Shown: piece by piece, positions 9,878 to 18,594 of the stretch | How the letters are laid out: the number at the start of each line of letters is the position of its first letter | Numbering within the stretch: position 1 is the stretch's first letter | Assembly (NCBI GenBank): GCA_947632275.1 | Contig: CANROR010000004.1 | Span: 1-33,265, forward strand | DNA: 33,265 nt | Source of the DNA: an uncultured Bacilli bacterium | GTDB taxonomy: Bacteria > Bacillota_I > Bacilli_A > RF39 > UBA660 | Reading direction: 5' to 3' | Made by a program: the position numbers and the translations under genes | Notes under the pieces: generated by a model | Database searches by the model: none | What the model was told of the DNA's origin: nothing | What the model saw: the letters and a program-made list of their open reading frames with translations, nothing else

Positions 9878-10116
9878 TGGATATCGAAAAGCAAGACCTT
9901 ATAACTTTAGATGATAAAAATGAATATGTTGTTGTTAGTAAAGTAGAATATGAAAACTCTTTTTATTATTACATTGTTGATATTAATAACCCTGAGAATT
10001 TAAAATTTGTTAAAGAAAGTAATAATGAACTATTTGAGCTTAAAGATAAAGAGCTAATAACGGATTTAATTCCTTTATTTATTAATGATACCAATGCCAC
10101 GGCTTATGTAAGTTAA
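9877..10116 (+). CDS. DUF1292-like small acidic protein
   Basis: DLITLDDKNEYVVVSKVEYENSFYYYIVDINNPENLKFVKE resembles the DUF1292 pattern; overlaps the upstream stop. Confidence 0.65.
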   Translation: MDIEKQDLITLDDKNEYVVVSKVEYENSFYYYIVDINNPENLKFVKESNNELFELKDKELITDLIPLFINDTNATAYVS

Positions 10117-10133
10117 AAAATGTGGAAAATTTC

Positions 10134-10162
10134 TTGCACATCAAGCATATATTTGTTATAAT
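10134..10162 (+). promoter_or_regulatory. sigma-A-type promoter for rpsF-ssb-rpsR
   Basis: TTGCAC-N17-TATAAT. Confidence 0.85.
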
Positions 10163-10238
10163 AACGGCGAGTAAAAAAAGTTACTCCTTGCTTTCTTTAT
10201 AAGGAAAGCCAATAGACCATAAGGAGGTGGAAGAAAAG

Positions 10239-10529
10239 ATGACTAAATACGAAATTATGTTTATTGTTAAGTCGACTTTAGAAGAAGCCGAAATTAAGAA
10301 AACGGCCGAAGAATTAAAAAAGTTAGTTAGCAATAAAAAATCAAAAGTTATCGATATGAATGAAATGGGTAGAAAAAAACTTGCTTATCCAATTAATAAG
10401 GAATTAAGTGGTTTTTACTATGTCATGACAGTAGAAACTGATCATGAAACCATTAAAGAATTCGATCGGAAAGTATCTATTAATGAAAATGTTTTAAGAC
10501 ATTTAATCATTAAATTAGAAAGTGAGTAG
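10239..10529 (+). CDS. rpsF: 30S ribosomal protein S6
   Basis: MTKYEIMFIVKSTLEEAEIKKTAEELKKLV...DMNEMGRKKLAYPINKELSGFYYVMTVE; ATG at 10239 downstream of AAGGAGG. Confidence 0.96.
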   Translation: MTKYEIMFIVKSTLEEAEIKKTAEELKKLVSNKKSKVIDMNEMGRKKLAYPINKELSGFYYVMTVETDHETIKEFDRKVSINENVLRHLIIKLESE

Positions 10530-10533
10530 TAAA

Positions 10534-11016
10534 ATGAATAAAGTTATATTAACAGGAAGGTTAACGAGAGAACCTGAATCAAGAATGAGTCAAAGTAATG
10601 TTGAAGTTTCACGTTTTTCTTTAGCATGTCAATGTGATTTTGTAAATCGGAATGGCGAAAGAGAAACGGAATTTATTAACTGTGTAGCTTTTGGTAAACT
10701 TGCCGGCACGATTAATCGTTATTGTCATAAAGGAACGATGATAAGTATAACTGGACGCATTCGCAATAGCAGTTATGATGCCCAAGATGGAACAAAAAGA
10801 TACACGACTGATGTTGTAGCTGAACAAATGGAATTTTTAAGTTCGAAAAACAACAATGGAGGAAGTTCTAATTATGAAGCAAGCCAACCCGTAGATAATA
10901 GTATGGCTTATTCCCCAGAACCAAATAATAATATTGAAACAACTGATATTACGGAAGATCCTTACAAAGATTTTGGTGAAGAAGTTACCCTAAGTAGTGA
11001 TGACTTACCATTTTAA
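10534..11016 (+). CDS. ssb: single-stranded DNA-binding protein
   Basis: MNKVILTGRLTREPESRMSQSNVEVSRFSLAC...FINCVAFGKLAGTI...acidic tail ending DDLPF. Confidence 0.96.
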   Translation: MNKVILTGRLTREPESRMSQSNVEVSRFSLACQCDFVNRNGERETEFINCVAFGKLAGTINRYCHKGTMISITGRIRNSSYDAQDGTKRYTTDVVAEQMEFLSSKNNNGGSSNYEASQPVDNSMAYSPEPNNNIETTDITEDPYKDFGEEVTLSSDDLPF

Positions 11017-11032
11017 TTAAGGAGGGAAGAAG

Positions 11033-11248
11033 ATGGCAGAATTTTATCGTAAAAAGAAAAAAATATGTCAAATGTGTGCTGGTAAAAGCGTTGATTATAA
11101 AGATGTAATGATTATTAATAAATATATTAATGACAAAGGTAAAATATTACCAAGAAGAATGACTGGCGCTTGTGCTAAACATCAAAGACATATTGCAAAT
11201 CAAGTTAAATATGCAAGATTTATGGCTTTAATACCATATGTAAAATAG
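11033..11248 (+). CDS. rpsR: 30S ribosomal protein S18
   Basis: YRKKKKICQMCAGKSVDYKDVMIINKYINDKGKILPRRMTGACAKHQRHIANQVKYARFMALIPYV. Confidence 0.97.
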   Translation: MAEFYRKKKKICQMCAGKSVDYKDVMIINKYINDKGKILPRRMTGACAKHQRHIANQVKYARFMALIPYVK

Positions 11249-11268
11249 TAACGAAAGTTACTTTTTTT
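11247..11268 (+). terminator. Rho-independent terminator after rpsR
   Basis: AGTAAC-GAAA-GTTACT plus T7. Confidence 0.9.
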
Positions 11269-11485
11269 ATGGATAAAATATGAGTTATCAACATAAAAAG
11301 TTAAAAGTTTTGTCATATTTTAGCGAAACACTGGCAAATAAAAAATAAACTATTAAAATATAGTTTAATAAAAGAATTTTTAAAGGTCCTAAATTAGAAT
11401 TTTTTCTTGGAAAATTTTTCTTTTACTTGCTATATAAAAATAGGGGCAATATGTGGTATAATAGGTATAACTTTAAGGAGGCATT

Positions 11486-11926
11486 ATGAAGGTAATATTA
11501 CTTAAAGATGTAAAAAAACAAGGTAAAAAAGATGATATTATAGATGTTAGTGATGGTTATGCTAATAATTATTTAATTAAAAATGGTTTGGCCGTGCCTT
11601 ATTCGAAAAGAAGCAAAGAAATCTTAGATGGGGAAATAAAGGTTCGGGAAGATACGGAAGCGGCTAAAGTTGCCGAATACAACGAAATAAAGAAAAAGTT
11701 AGAAAATAAAGAATTAACTTTTAAAGTAAAAGTTGGTAAAAATGATCAAGTATTTGGTTCTATTTCTAGTAAACAAATAAGTGAAAAGTTAAAAGAAATG
11801 GGCTATAGTATTGATAAAAAATGCATTAAAATTGAAGGAGCTATTGCTTCTTTAGGTGTAACTAATGTGGAAATTGAACTTCATAAGAAAGTTAAATTTA
11901 TAATTAAAATAGTAGTAACAAAGTAG
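11486..11926 (+). CDS. rplI: 50S ribosomal protein L9
   Basis: MKVILLKDVKKQGKKDDIIDVSDGYANNYLIKNGLAVPYS. Confidence 0.96.
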   Translation: MKVILLKDVKKQGKKDDIIDVSDGYANNYLIKNGLAVPYSKRSKEILDGEIKVREDTEAAKVAEYNEIKKKLENKELTFKVKVGKNDQVFGSISSKQISEKLKEMGYSIDKKCIKIEGAIASLGVTNVEIELHKKVKFIIKIVVTK

Positions 11927-11936
11927 GTGAAAAATT

Positions 11937-13274
11937 ATGGCTAGACAAATGCCTCAAAATTTAGAAGCAGAAATGAGTGTCTTGGGTGTTGCTTTTATTG
12001 ACAATAGCGAAGTTAGCAAAATTGTCGAAGAAGTAGTCCCCGAAATGTTTTTTGATGAACGAAATAAGGTTATTTTTCGCGCCATAAAATCATTATATGA
12101 TGCTGGGACGCCAGTTGATTTAATGACGATTAAAAATGAATTAGATAAAGATAAAAAATTAAATTCGGTGGGGTTAGAGTATTTAAGTGAAGTAATTGAT
12201 TCGGTGGTTACGACGGCGAATTTAGATTATTATATTTCCATTATTAAAGATTTTGCGATTCGCCGAAATTTAATTAATACGGCCACGGAAATTGTAAGTG
12301 AATCATACGATAGTGAAGATTTAAATTATTTATTAGATAATGCAGAGAAAAAAATTACCAATGTAGTTAGAGAACGGAGCGTAGGTGACCTTTTACCAAT
12401 CAGTGAAGTCTTAAGACGCGCTCATGAAAAATTAGAAGAACGTTATAAAAATAAAGGCAGTATCACCGGTTTAGAAACGGGACTTACCGATTTTGATAGA
12501 ATGACGACGGGTTTTCAACCCGGCGAAATGATTATTTTGGCTGCTCGTCCTTCCGTTGGGAAAACCACTCTAGCCTTAAATATGGCTTTAAATGCCGCCA
12601 TGAAAACGAAAAAAGCGATTGCTATTTTTAATATGGAAATGCCGGCCGAAGAAATTGCTAATCGGCTTATCAGTCAAGCGGGGCAAATAAATGGTTATAA
12701 ATTACAAACAGGGAAAATGCAAGATAATGATTGGAAAAGATATAATGAAGCTTTAAGTCAACTTGCCGAAACCAATATTTATATTGAAGATAATACTTCG
12801 GCCACAATTCAAGAAATCAGAGCTAAATGTCGGCGGTTAGCTAATTCGAAAGAAGGCTTGGGTTTAATTGTTATCGACTACTTGCAATTAATTAATAGTG
12901 GTTATAAGAAAAACGAATCGCGGCAAGTAGAAGTATCTGAAATATCCCGGAATATCAAAACGATGGCGATTGAATTAAAAGTACCCGTTTTGGCTTTGTC
13001 CCAATTAAGCAGAACCGTAGAACGTCGGGAAGGCAATGAACCCCAACTCGCGGATTTAAGAGAATCGGGTTCAATTGAACAAGATGCCGATATTGTTTTA
13101 TTTATCAATCGAAAAGATTATAATGAAAAAGTTAAAGATGAAAAAGTAAATATTGTTCCGGTTGAACTGGTAGTGGCTAAGCATCGGAAAGGAAGCCGGG
13201 GCCGGGTTAATTTATTATTTGAATTAGCAACTGGTAGTTTTCGCAATATGTTAAAAGAAAATAAGGATGAATAA
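11937..13274 (+). CDS. dnaB: replicative DNA helicase DnaB
   Basis: PQNLEAEMSVLG...GLTDFDRMTTGFQPGEMIILAARPSVGKTTLALNMA...VIDYLQLI...DLRESGSIEQDADIVLFINR. Confidence 0.97.
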   Translation: MARQMPQNLEAEMSVLGVAFIDNSEVSKIVEEVVPEMFFDERNKVIFRAIKSLYDAGTPVDLMTIKNELDKDKKLNSVGLEYLSEVIDSVVTTANLDYYISIIKDFAIRRNLINTATEIVSESYDSEDLNYLLDNAEKKITNVVRERSVGDLLPISEVLRRAHEKLEERYKNKGSITGLETGLTDFDRMTTGFQPGEMIILAARPSVGKTTLALNMALNAAMKTKKAIAIFNMEMPAEEIANRLISQAGQINGYKLQTGKMQDNDWKRYNEALSQLAETNIYIEDNTSATIQEIRAKCRRLANSKEGLGLIVIDYLQLINSGYKKNESRQVEVSEISRNIKTMAIELKVPVLALSQLSRTVERREGNEPQLADLRESGSIEQDADIVLFINRKDYNEKVKDEKVNIVPVELVVAKHRKGSRGRVNLLFELATGSFRNMLKENKDE

Positions 13275-14770
13275 TGAAAAAAAGAGATATAATTATTACA
13301 ATTTTAATTACGATTATCTTAATAGTGGTTTATGGAGTTAATTATGTTTATAATAATATTATAAGTAGTCGGGCCGAAAGCGCTTATTTAGTTTATTTAA
13401 AAGGCGAAAAGATTGGCTTAATAAAAGATGATACTGAATTATATAATTTAATTAACCATGAACAAGATGCAATTCGTCAAAAATATGCGGTGGATGATGT
13501 TTATCCGCCGGCCGATTTTAATTTGGTTAAAACGAAAACTTATGAAAATAATTATATGACGGTAGCCGAAATTTATAATAAAATTGCCGAATTAGACAAT
13601 TTTACGATTGAAGGCTATATTATTAATGTCAAAGTTCCCGAAGGAGCTGAAAATCAAAATTTTACAATTAATGTTTTAGATAAAAATATTTTTGATGAAG
13701 CGATTCATAATTTTGTTTCTGCTTTTATTACGGAAGAAGAATATAATACCTACATCAATGGCGAAACAGAAGAACTTACCGATGTTGGTAAAATAATTGA
13801 AAAAATGTATTTTAATGAAACAATTACGGTGAAAAAAGGCTACATTAGTATTAAAGATAAAATATATACCGATGTTAACTCTTTAAGTCAATATTTATTA
13901 TTCGGGGATAATGCCCAAATGGAAAACTATACCGTTAAAGTGGGCGATAGTATTGAAAGTATTAGCGAAGATCATAAGATAAACTCTCAAGAATTTATTA
14001 TGGCTAATCCCAAATATCGGAATGCTAATGCCATGTTAGAAGTAGGTTCGAATGTTAACGTTACTTTGCCTAATCCCCAATTAACGTTTGTCTATGAAGT
14101 TCATGAAATCGTGGAATACGAAGAACCATTTGAAAAGACAACCCAAAAAGATGAATCCAAGGGTTATGGTTATTCCAAAGTAACTCAAGAAGGAGTGAAT
14201 GGTTTAGCATTAAATACGCAAGATTATCAAGTAATTAATGGGCAAGCGAGTGAAGAAATTAAAATTGGTACGTATAAAGTTTTAAGGAAGAAAGTTGACC
14301 AAATAACGGTTGTGGGTAAAAGTTATTTACCACCTATTAATACGGGTGGCGAATGGGGTTGGCCAACGGCCCGGCCATATCGTATTACCAGTGGTTTTGC
14401 ATGGCGTTGGGGTTCTCACCACGATGCTATCGACATTTCAGGACCTGGTGAAGGTTCACCAATCTATGCGGCTAAAGAAGGGACCGTTGTAGAAGCCCAA
14501 GACTATTGTGGCAAAAATGCTTGTAGTCGTTGGAAAGAAGGAACTTACCTTGTTATTCAACATGCGAATGATTGGTATTCTATTTATGCCCATATGGTTA
14601 AAGGTTCCCTAAAAGTTAATGTAGGCGACCATGTTACTAAAGGCCAAGTAATTGGGGCCATGGGCCAAACAGGTTATGCCACGGGCTATCACTTACACTT
14701 TGGTATTTACAAAGGTTGGCCATATCATAATGGTGGCGGTACTCCTTATAATCCATTGAGGTTCTACTAA
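13274..14770 (+). CDS. membrane-anchored LysM + G5-like + peptidase M23 cell-wall endopeptidase
   Basis: N-terminal TM; YTVKVGDSIESISEDHKINSQEFIMANP (LysM); G5-like segment; ITSGFAWRWGSHHDAIDISGPGEGSPIYAAKEGTVV...GYHLHFGIY (M23 H-x(n)-D and HLHF). Confidence 0.9.
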   Translation: MKKRDIIITILITIILIVVYGVNYVYNNIISSRAESAYLVYLKGEKIGLIKDDTELYNLINHEQDAIRQKYAVDDVYPPADFNLVKTKTYENNYMTVAEIYNKIAELDNFTIEGYIINVKVPEGAENQNFTINVLDKNIFDEAIHNFVSAFITEEEYNTYINGETEELTDVGKIIEKMYFNETITVKKGYISIKDKIYTDVNSLSQYLLFGDNAQMENYTVKVGDSIESISEDHKINSQEFIMANPKYRNANAMLEVGSNVNVTLPNPQLTFVYEVHEIVEYEEPFEKTTQKDESKGYGYSKVTQEGVNGLALNTQDYQVINGQASEEIKIGTYKVLRKKVDQITVVGKSYLPPINTGGEWGWPTARPYRITSGFAWRWGSHHDAIDISGPGEGSPIYAAKEGTVVEAQDYCGKNACSRWKEGTYLVIQHANDWYSIYAHMVKGSLKVNVGDHVTKGQVIGAMGQTGYATGYHLHFGIYKGWPYHNGGGTPYNPLRFY

Positions 14771-15534
14771 TGAAAACGGTTGTTTTATGCAGTGGTTCGA
14801 AAGGCAATTCTACTTATGTGGAAACTAGTAAAAATAAAATTTTATTAGATGTTGGTATGAATTATAAATATTTAGAAGAGAAGCTCCATGATATTGGAGT
14901 TTCTCCATGTGAGATAAATTATATTATTTTAAGTCACACGCATTCCGATCACATCGCGGCTTTAAATAATTTTTTAACGAAGAATAAAACTACGTTAGTT
15001 GTTAGTAAAAAAATTCTTAATGATTTAAAAAATTTAAAAGATTATGCCAATTTAATTATTTATGAAGATGATTTAGATTTAGATGGCATTTTAATTAAAG
15101 CCATTCATTCGAGTCATGATGCCGTGGATTCCCGGAATTTTATAATTAATGATTTTGGCAAAACTTTAGCTTATATCACGGATACTGGTTATATTAATAA
15201 ACGTTATTTTAAAGATTTACAAGATTTAAATATTTATTTATTTGAAAGCAATCATGATATTGAACTTCTCCAACACGGACCTTATCCAGCTTGGTTAAAA
15301 AGACGGGTTTTATCTGACGATGGCCACTTATCAAATAAGGCCGCTTCCTTTTATCTATCCAAGTTGGTTGGGCCAAAGACGCAAAAAATAATCTTAATTC
15401 ATTTAAGTGAAACCAATAATCTAGAAGAAATTGCTTTGGAAACCATTCGCAATACTTTTTTAGAACGAGGGGTCGAATTTAATAATATTGAATGCGCCCA
15501 TCAAAGGGAAGCCACTGAGGTAGTAGAAGTATGA
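14770..15534 (+). CDS. walJ: MBL-fold hydrolase, WalJ/YycJ-like
   Basis: VVLCSGSKGNSTYVETSKNKILLDVGMNYKYLEEKL...LSHTHSDHIAAL...SNHDIELLQHGPYPAWLKRRVLSDDGHLSN. Confidence 0.9.
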   Translation: MKTVVLCSGSKGNSTYVETSKNKILLDVGMNYKYLEEKLHDIGVSPCEINYIILSHTHSDHIAALNNFLTKNKTTLVVSKKILNDLKNLKDYANLIIYEDDLDLDGILIKAIHSSHDAVDSRNFIINDFGKTLAYITDTGYINKRYFKDLQDLNIYLFESNHDIELLQHGPYPAWLKRRVLSDDGHLSNKAASFYLSKLVGPKTQKIILIHLSETNNLEEIALETIRNTFLERGVEFNNIECAHQREATEVVEV

Positions 15535-15968
15535 TTAAAATATTATGTGTAGGTAAAATAAAGGAAAAATATTTAGACGATTTAATAAATGATTATTTAA
15601 AAAGAATTAGTAAATATCATAAGATTGAAATTATTGAAATAAAAGATAATCCCAATCATGAAAAAGAACTGATAGCTTTAAAAGAAAAAATAAAATTAAC
15701 TGATTATAATATTGCTTTAGATATTAAAGGGAAAGAAGTAACAAGTGTTACCTTTGCTGAAAAGCTTGATAAATGCTTGATGAATTATGGTAATATTACT
15801 TTTATCATTGGTCCTTCTTTAGGCTTAGATGAGAAAATTAAAAATTTAGCTAATGAATGTCTTAGTTTTTCATCTTTAACTTTTCCTCATGGTTTATTTC
15901 GTGGTCTTCTTTTAGAACAAATCTATCGGGCTTTTAAAATATTAAATAATGAATCTTATCACAAGTAA
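15531..15968 (+). CDS. rlmH: 23S rRNA (pseudouridine1915-N3)-methyltransferase RlmH
   Basis: MIKILCVGKIKEKYLDDLINDYLKRISKYHKIEIIEIKD...FIIGPSLGLDEKI...LTFPHGLFRGLLLEQIYRAFKILNNESYHK. Confidence 0.94.
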   Translation: MIKILCVGKIKEKYLDDLINDYLKRISKYHKIEIIEIKDNPNHEKELIALKEKIKLTDYNIALDIKGKEVTSVTFAEKLDKCLMNYGNITFIIGPSLGLDEKIKNLANECLSFSSLTFPHGLFRGLLLEQIYRAFKILNNESYHK

Positions 15969-15981
15969 GGAGGAAAGAAAA

Positions 15982-17271
15982 ATGAATTTAAAAGAAGTTA
16001 ATAATTTATTTCACGATAAAGCAACTAAATATCATTATGAAGTAGATAGTTTAAAAAAGGAAATAGATTATTATGAAAAGGTAATGCAAGATTTAGAAAA
16101 TAAACATTTAAGTTTGGTGGCGCAAAAATTATTATACGAAAAATATCGTTTAAAACTAACTAAATACAATTTAGAAATAATGTTAAAAACTATTAAAACG
16201 GATCTTTTTGTTTTAAAAGAAAAATTAAAAATCGCCGAAGAAAAATATAAATTAAGTTGTATTACGATTCATGCTTTAGGTTATAAACAAATTACTTTAC
16301 CTTATTTACTTAAATTTATTAATGATGAATTAAGAAAAAGTAATGTATCAGAATTGGACTTAATAAAAATTAATGAAAAAATTAAAATTCATAATGCTAA
16401 TGTTTTGCATAATCGACATAATACCATTTTGGCTAAAGATTTACACTTAATTTTAGATATGTTAAATCAAGGTTACGAAGAAATTGTTCCGATTGAAAAT
16501 AAAAATGCGGAAAAACTAGATCAAATCGTAGATAAATTAAATGAAGTTATTGATAGGGATGATTTAGATACGATTAATGATAATTTTAAATTTAAAGAAA
16601 TGTATAGCAATCTTTATAACAATGAAGATTTTTTGTATATTTACACCGAAATATTAAGACATATTCAATTTAAGATTTATGAACTTATTAGTTTATTAAA
16701 AATGGAAGAATATTATTTTGATATGGAAACTTTAAAAATTATTAAAGAAGAATATAAAACTTTTTATCATAAATATATGTTTATCAGAAACCAAATTGAT
16801 GATTTAAATATTGAAATTGCTATCGCGGAAAGTATTGAACCAGATGATGAAGAAACTTTAGAAAAAATTGCCGATATAGATTGTTATAAACTTTATTATG
16901 CTAGTAATAGTGATGATCCGACAAAATGCTTTATTATGCGCGATTTAAGTTCAATTAGAGAAGAAAGCCTACCAAGAATTTGGCAATTATTAGATAATTT
17001 TAAAAATCAAGAAAAAGTAAAAACTAAGCATTTAAAAACTAGTAATTACATTGAAATCAAGGACGATCAAATAAGAATTATTTTAAAACCTTTAGGTGAA
17101 GGAAATTATTCAGTTGAAGGTGTATTTATTAAAAAGAGTGATAATTTAAGAGAAGCTTATCAAAGTATGTTTAATCGACCTATTGCTGAAATAGATGATG
17201 ATTATGCTTATGCAGTTGAAGAACAAATGGCTAATTATGTCATGGAATACGGTCGTAAAGGTTCAAGATAA
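15982..17271 (+). CDS. coiled-coil protein of unknown function with possible RelE/ParE-like C-terminal domain
   Basis: ATG at 15982 after AGGAGG; long Lys/Glu/Leu-rich helices; C-terminus CFIMRDLSSIREESLPRIWQLLDNF...IEIKDDQIRIILKPLGEGNYSVEGVFIKKSDN. Confidence 0.75.
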   Translation: MNLKEVNNLFHDKATKYHYEVDSLKKEIDYYEKVMQDLENKHLSLVAQKLLYEKYRLKLTKYNLEIMLKTIKTDLFVLKEKLKIAEEKYKLSCITIHALGYKQITLPYLLKFINDELRKSNVSELDLIKINEKIKIHNANVLHNRHNTILAKDLHLILDMLNQGYEEIVPIENKNAEKLDQIVDKLNEVIDRDDLDTINDNFKFKEMYSNLYNNEDFLYIYTEILRHIQFKIYELISLLKMEEYYFDMETLKIIKEEYKTFYHKYMFIRNQIDDLNIEIAIAESIEPDDEETLEKIADIDCYKLYYASNSDDPTKCFIMRDLSSIREESLPRIWQLLDNFKNQEKVKTKHLKTSNYIEIKDDQIRIILKPLGEGNYSVEGVFIKKSDNLREAYQSMFNRPIAEIDDDYAYAVEEQMANYVMEYGRKGSR

Positions 17272-17294
17272 AAAGTAAAAAGGAAGTGCTAAAA

Positions 17295-17957
17295 ATGATA
17301 GGTAATGATTGGGATGAAAAATTAAAAGTTATTTGGGATAGTCCGGGCTTTAAAAACTTTTATCAAAGTATTATGGTTGAATATGAAAAAACGGAAATTT
17401 ATCCCCCTAAAGATTATATTTTTAAAGCTTTGCAATTAACGAGTTTTAAAAATACAAAAGTGGTTATCGTGGGGCAGGATCCATATCATGGCAAAGGTGA
17501 AGCGATGGGCTTATCTTTTTCTGTCAATAAAGATATCAAAATTCCCCCATCATTACAAAATATTTATAAAGAGTTACAAGATGATTTAGGAATTAAGCCG
17601 AAAAGTGATGGCGATTTAACTAATTGGGCAAAAAACGGTGTGCTTTTATTAAATGCGGTTTTGACAGTCGAAAAAGATAAACCCGCTTCCCATCGAGGGA
17701 AAGGTTGGGAAATTCTTACCGATTATATTATTAAAGTTTTAAATACCAAAGAAGAACCTGTAGTTTTTATTCTCTGGGGCAATTTTGCCAAAGAAAAAGC
17801 AAAGTATATTACCAATCCCCATCATTATATTATTATGAGTCCTCATCCTTCCCCATTTTCGGCTTATTCGGGTTTTTTTGGTAGTAAGCCTTTTAGTAAA
17901 ACTAATGCTTTTTTCAAAAAAAACAACATGGAACCAATTAATTGGCAACTAGATTAA
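17295..17957 (+). CDS. ung: uracil-DNA glycosylase
   Basis: VVIVGQDPYHGKGEAMGLSFSV...LLLNAVLTVEKDKPASHRGKGWE...VFILWGNFAKEK...MSPHPSPFSAYSGFFGSKPFSKTN. Confidence 0.96.
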   Translation: MIGNDWDEKLKVIWDSPGFKNFYQSIMVEYEKTEIYPPKDYIFKALQLTSFKNTKVVIVGQDPYHGKGEAMGLSFSVNKDIKIPPSLQNIYKELQDDLGIKPKSDGDLTNWAKNGVLLLNAVLTVEKDKPASHRGKGWEILTDYIIKVLNTKEEPVVFILWGNFAKEKAKYITNPHHYIIMSPHPSPFSAYSGFFGSKPFSKTNAFFKKNNMEPINWQLD

Positions 17958-17988
17958 AAAAAGATGATTTTAAAGTTTAAAATCATCT
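17955..17988 (-). terminator. Rho-independent terminator for the LemA-like gene (stem shared with convergent ung)
   Basis: AGATGATTTTAAA-G-TTTAAAATCATCT with A7 on + (T7 on -). Confidence 0.75.
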
Positions 17989-18509
17989 AATACGGCATCT
18001 TGCATATTCTTGCCATCAAAGAAAGGTTTGATGGTATAATGATGAATCTTTGCCACAATGTTGGTTGGGAACTTCCGGATTAATTCATTTAATTCGGAAG
18101 TATTTTTATTGTAATAATTTTTACTAGAAGTTAATTCTTCATTAATTTTATTAATAGTTTTTAATTCTTTATTAAATTCCTTCGTATCAAGTTTACTATA
18201 ATCATTTTTAACATCAATAATGATATTGACAGCTTCCGTGAGCTTACGGTCCATATCGTAGTTAGTAATTCGTTTATCTTTAAGTTCAATAAATTCTTTT
18301 AAATAATCTTTTTTTGTAACAACTTTTTTAATTAAATTATTTAAACGGACAATACAATCGTATTTATTGCGTAAGGCTTCGTCAATATTGCCTTCGGCTT
18401 TTTCAATTTTTAATTTATAAATAACCAAATTATTATAAACAGTTGCATAAACCATAATAATTGTACCCACAATAATAATAAGGATTAAAATTAGACTTGT
18501 GAAATTCAT
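17970..18509 (-). CDS. LemA family protein
   Basis: N-terminal TM then VYNNLVIYKLKIEKAEGNIDEALRNKYDCIVRLNNLIKKV; ATG at 18509 preceded by GGTGGT (alternative 18521). Confidence 0.85.
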   Translation of the reverse strand: MNFTSLILILIIIVGTIIMVYATVYNNLVIYKLKIEKAEGNIDEALRNKYDCIVRLNNLIKKVVTKKDYLKEFIELKDKRITNYDMDRKLTEAVNIIIDVKNDYSKLDTKEFNKELKTINKINEELTSSKNYYNKNTSELNELIRKFPTNIVAKIHHYTIKPFFDGKNMQDAVLDDFKL

Positions 18510-18594
18510 TCTTACCACCATTATAATTATAAAAAAAGTTTGGCAACTTGTAAAGAGTTAGGGATTATGTTAAAATTTTTAAGAAGGTGATAAT

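Noticed and set aside
11284-11340. Segment between rpsR and rplI (GTTATCAACA DnaA-box-like site; AGTTTTGTC...GCGAAACACTGGCAA resembling the 42-bp repeat with a 10-bp insertion)
   Set aside because: Single imperfect DnaA-box match and only partial repeat similarity; could be chance in AT-rich intergenic DNA, though a relic of the repeat cannot be excluded
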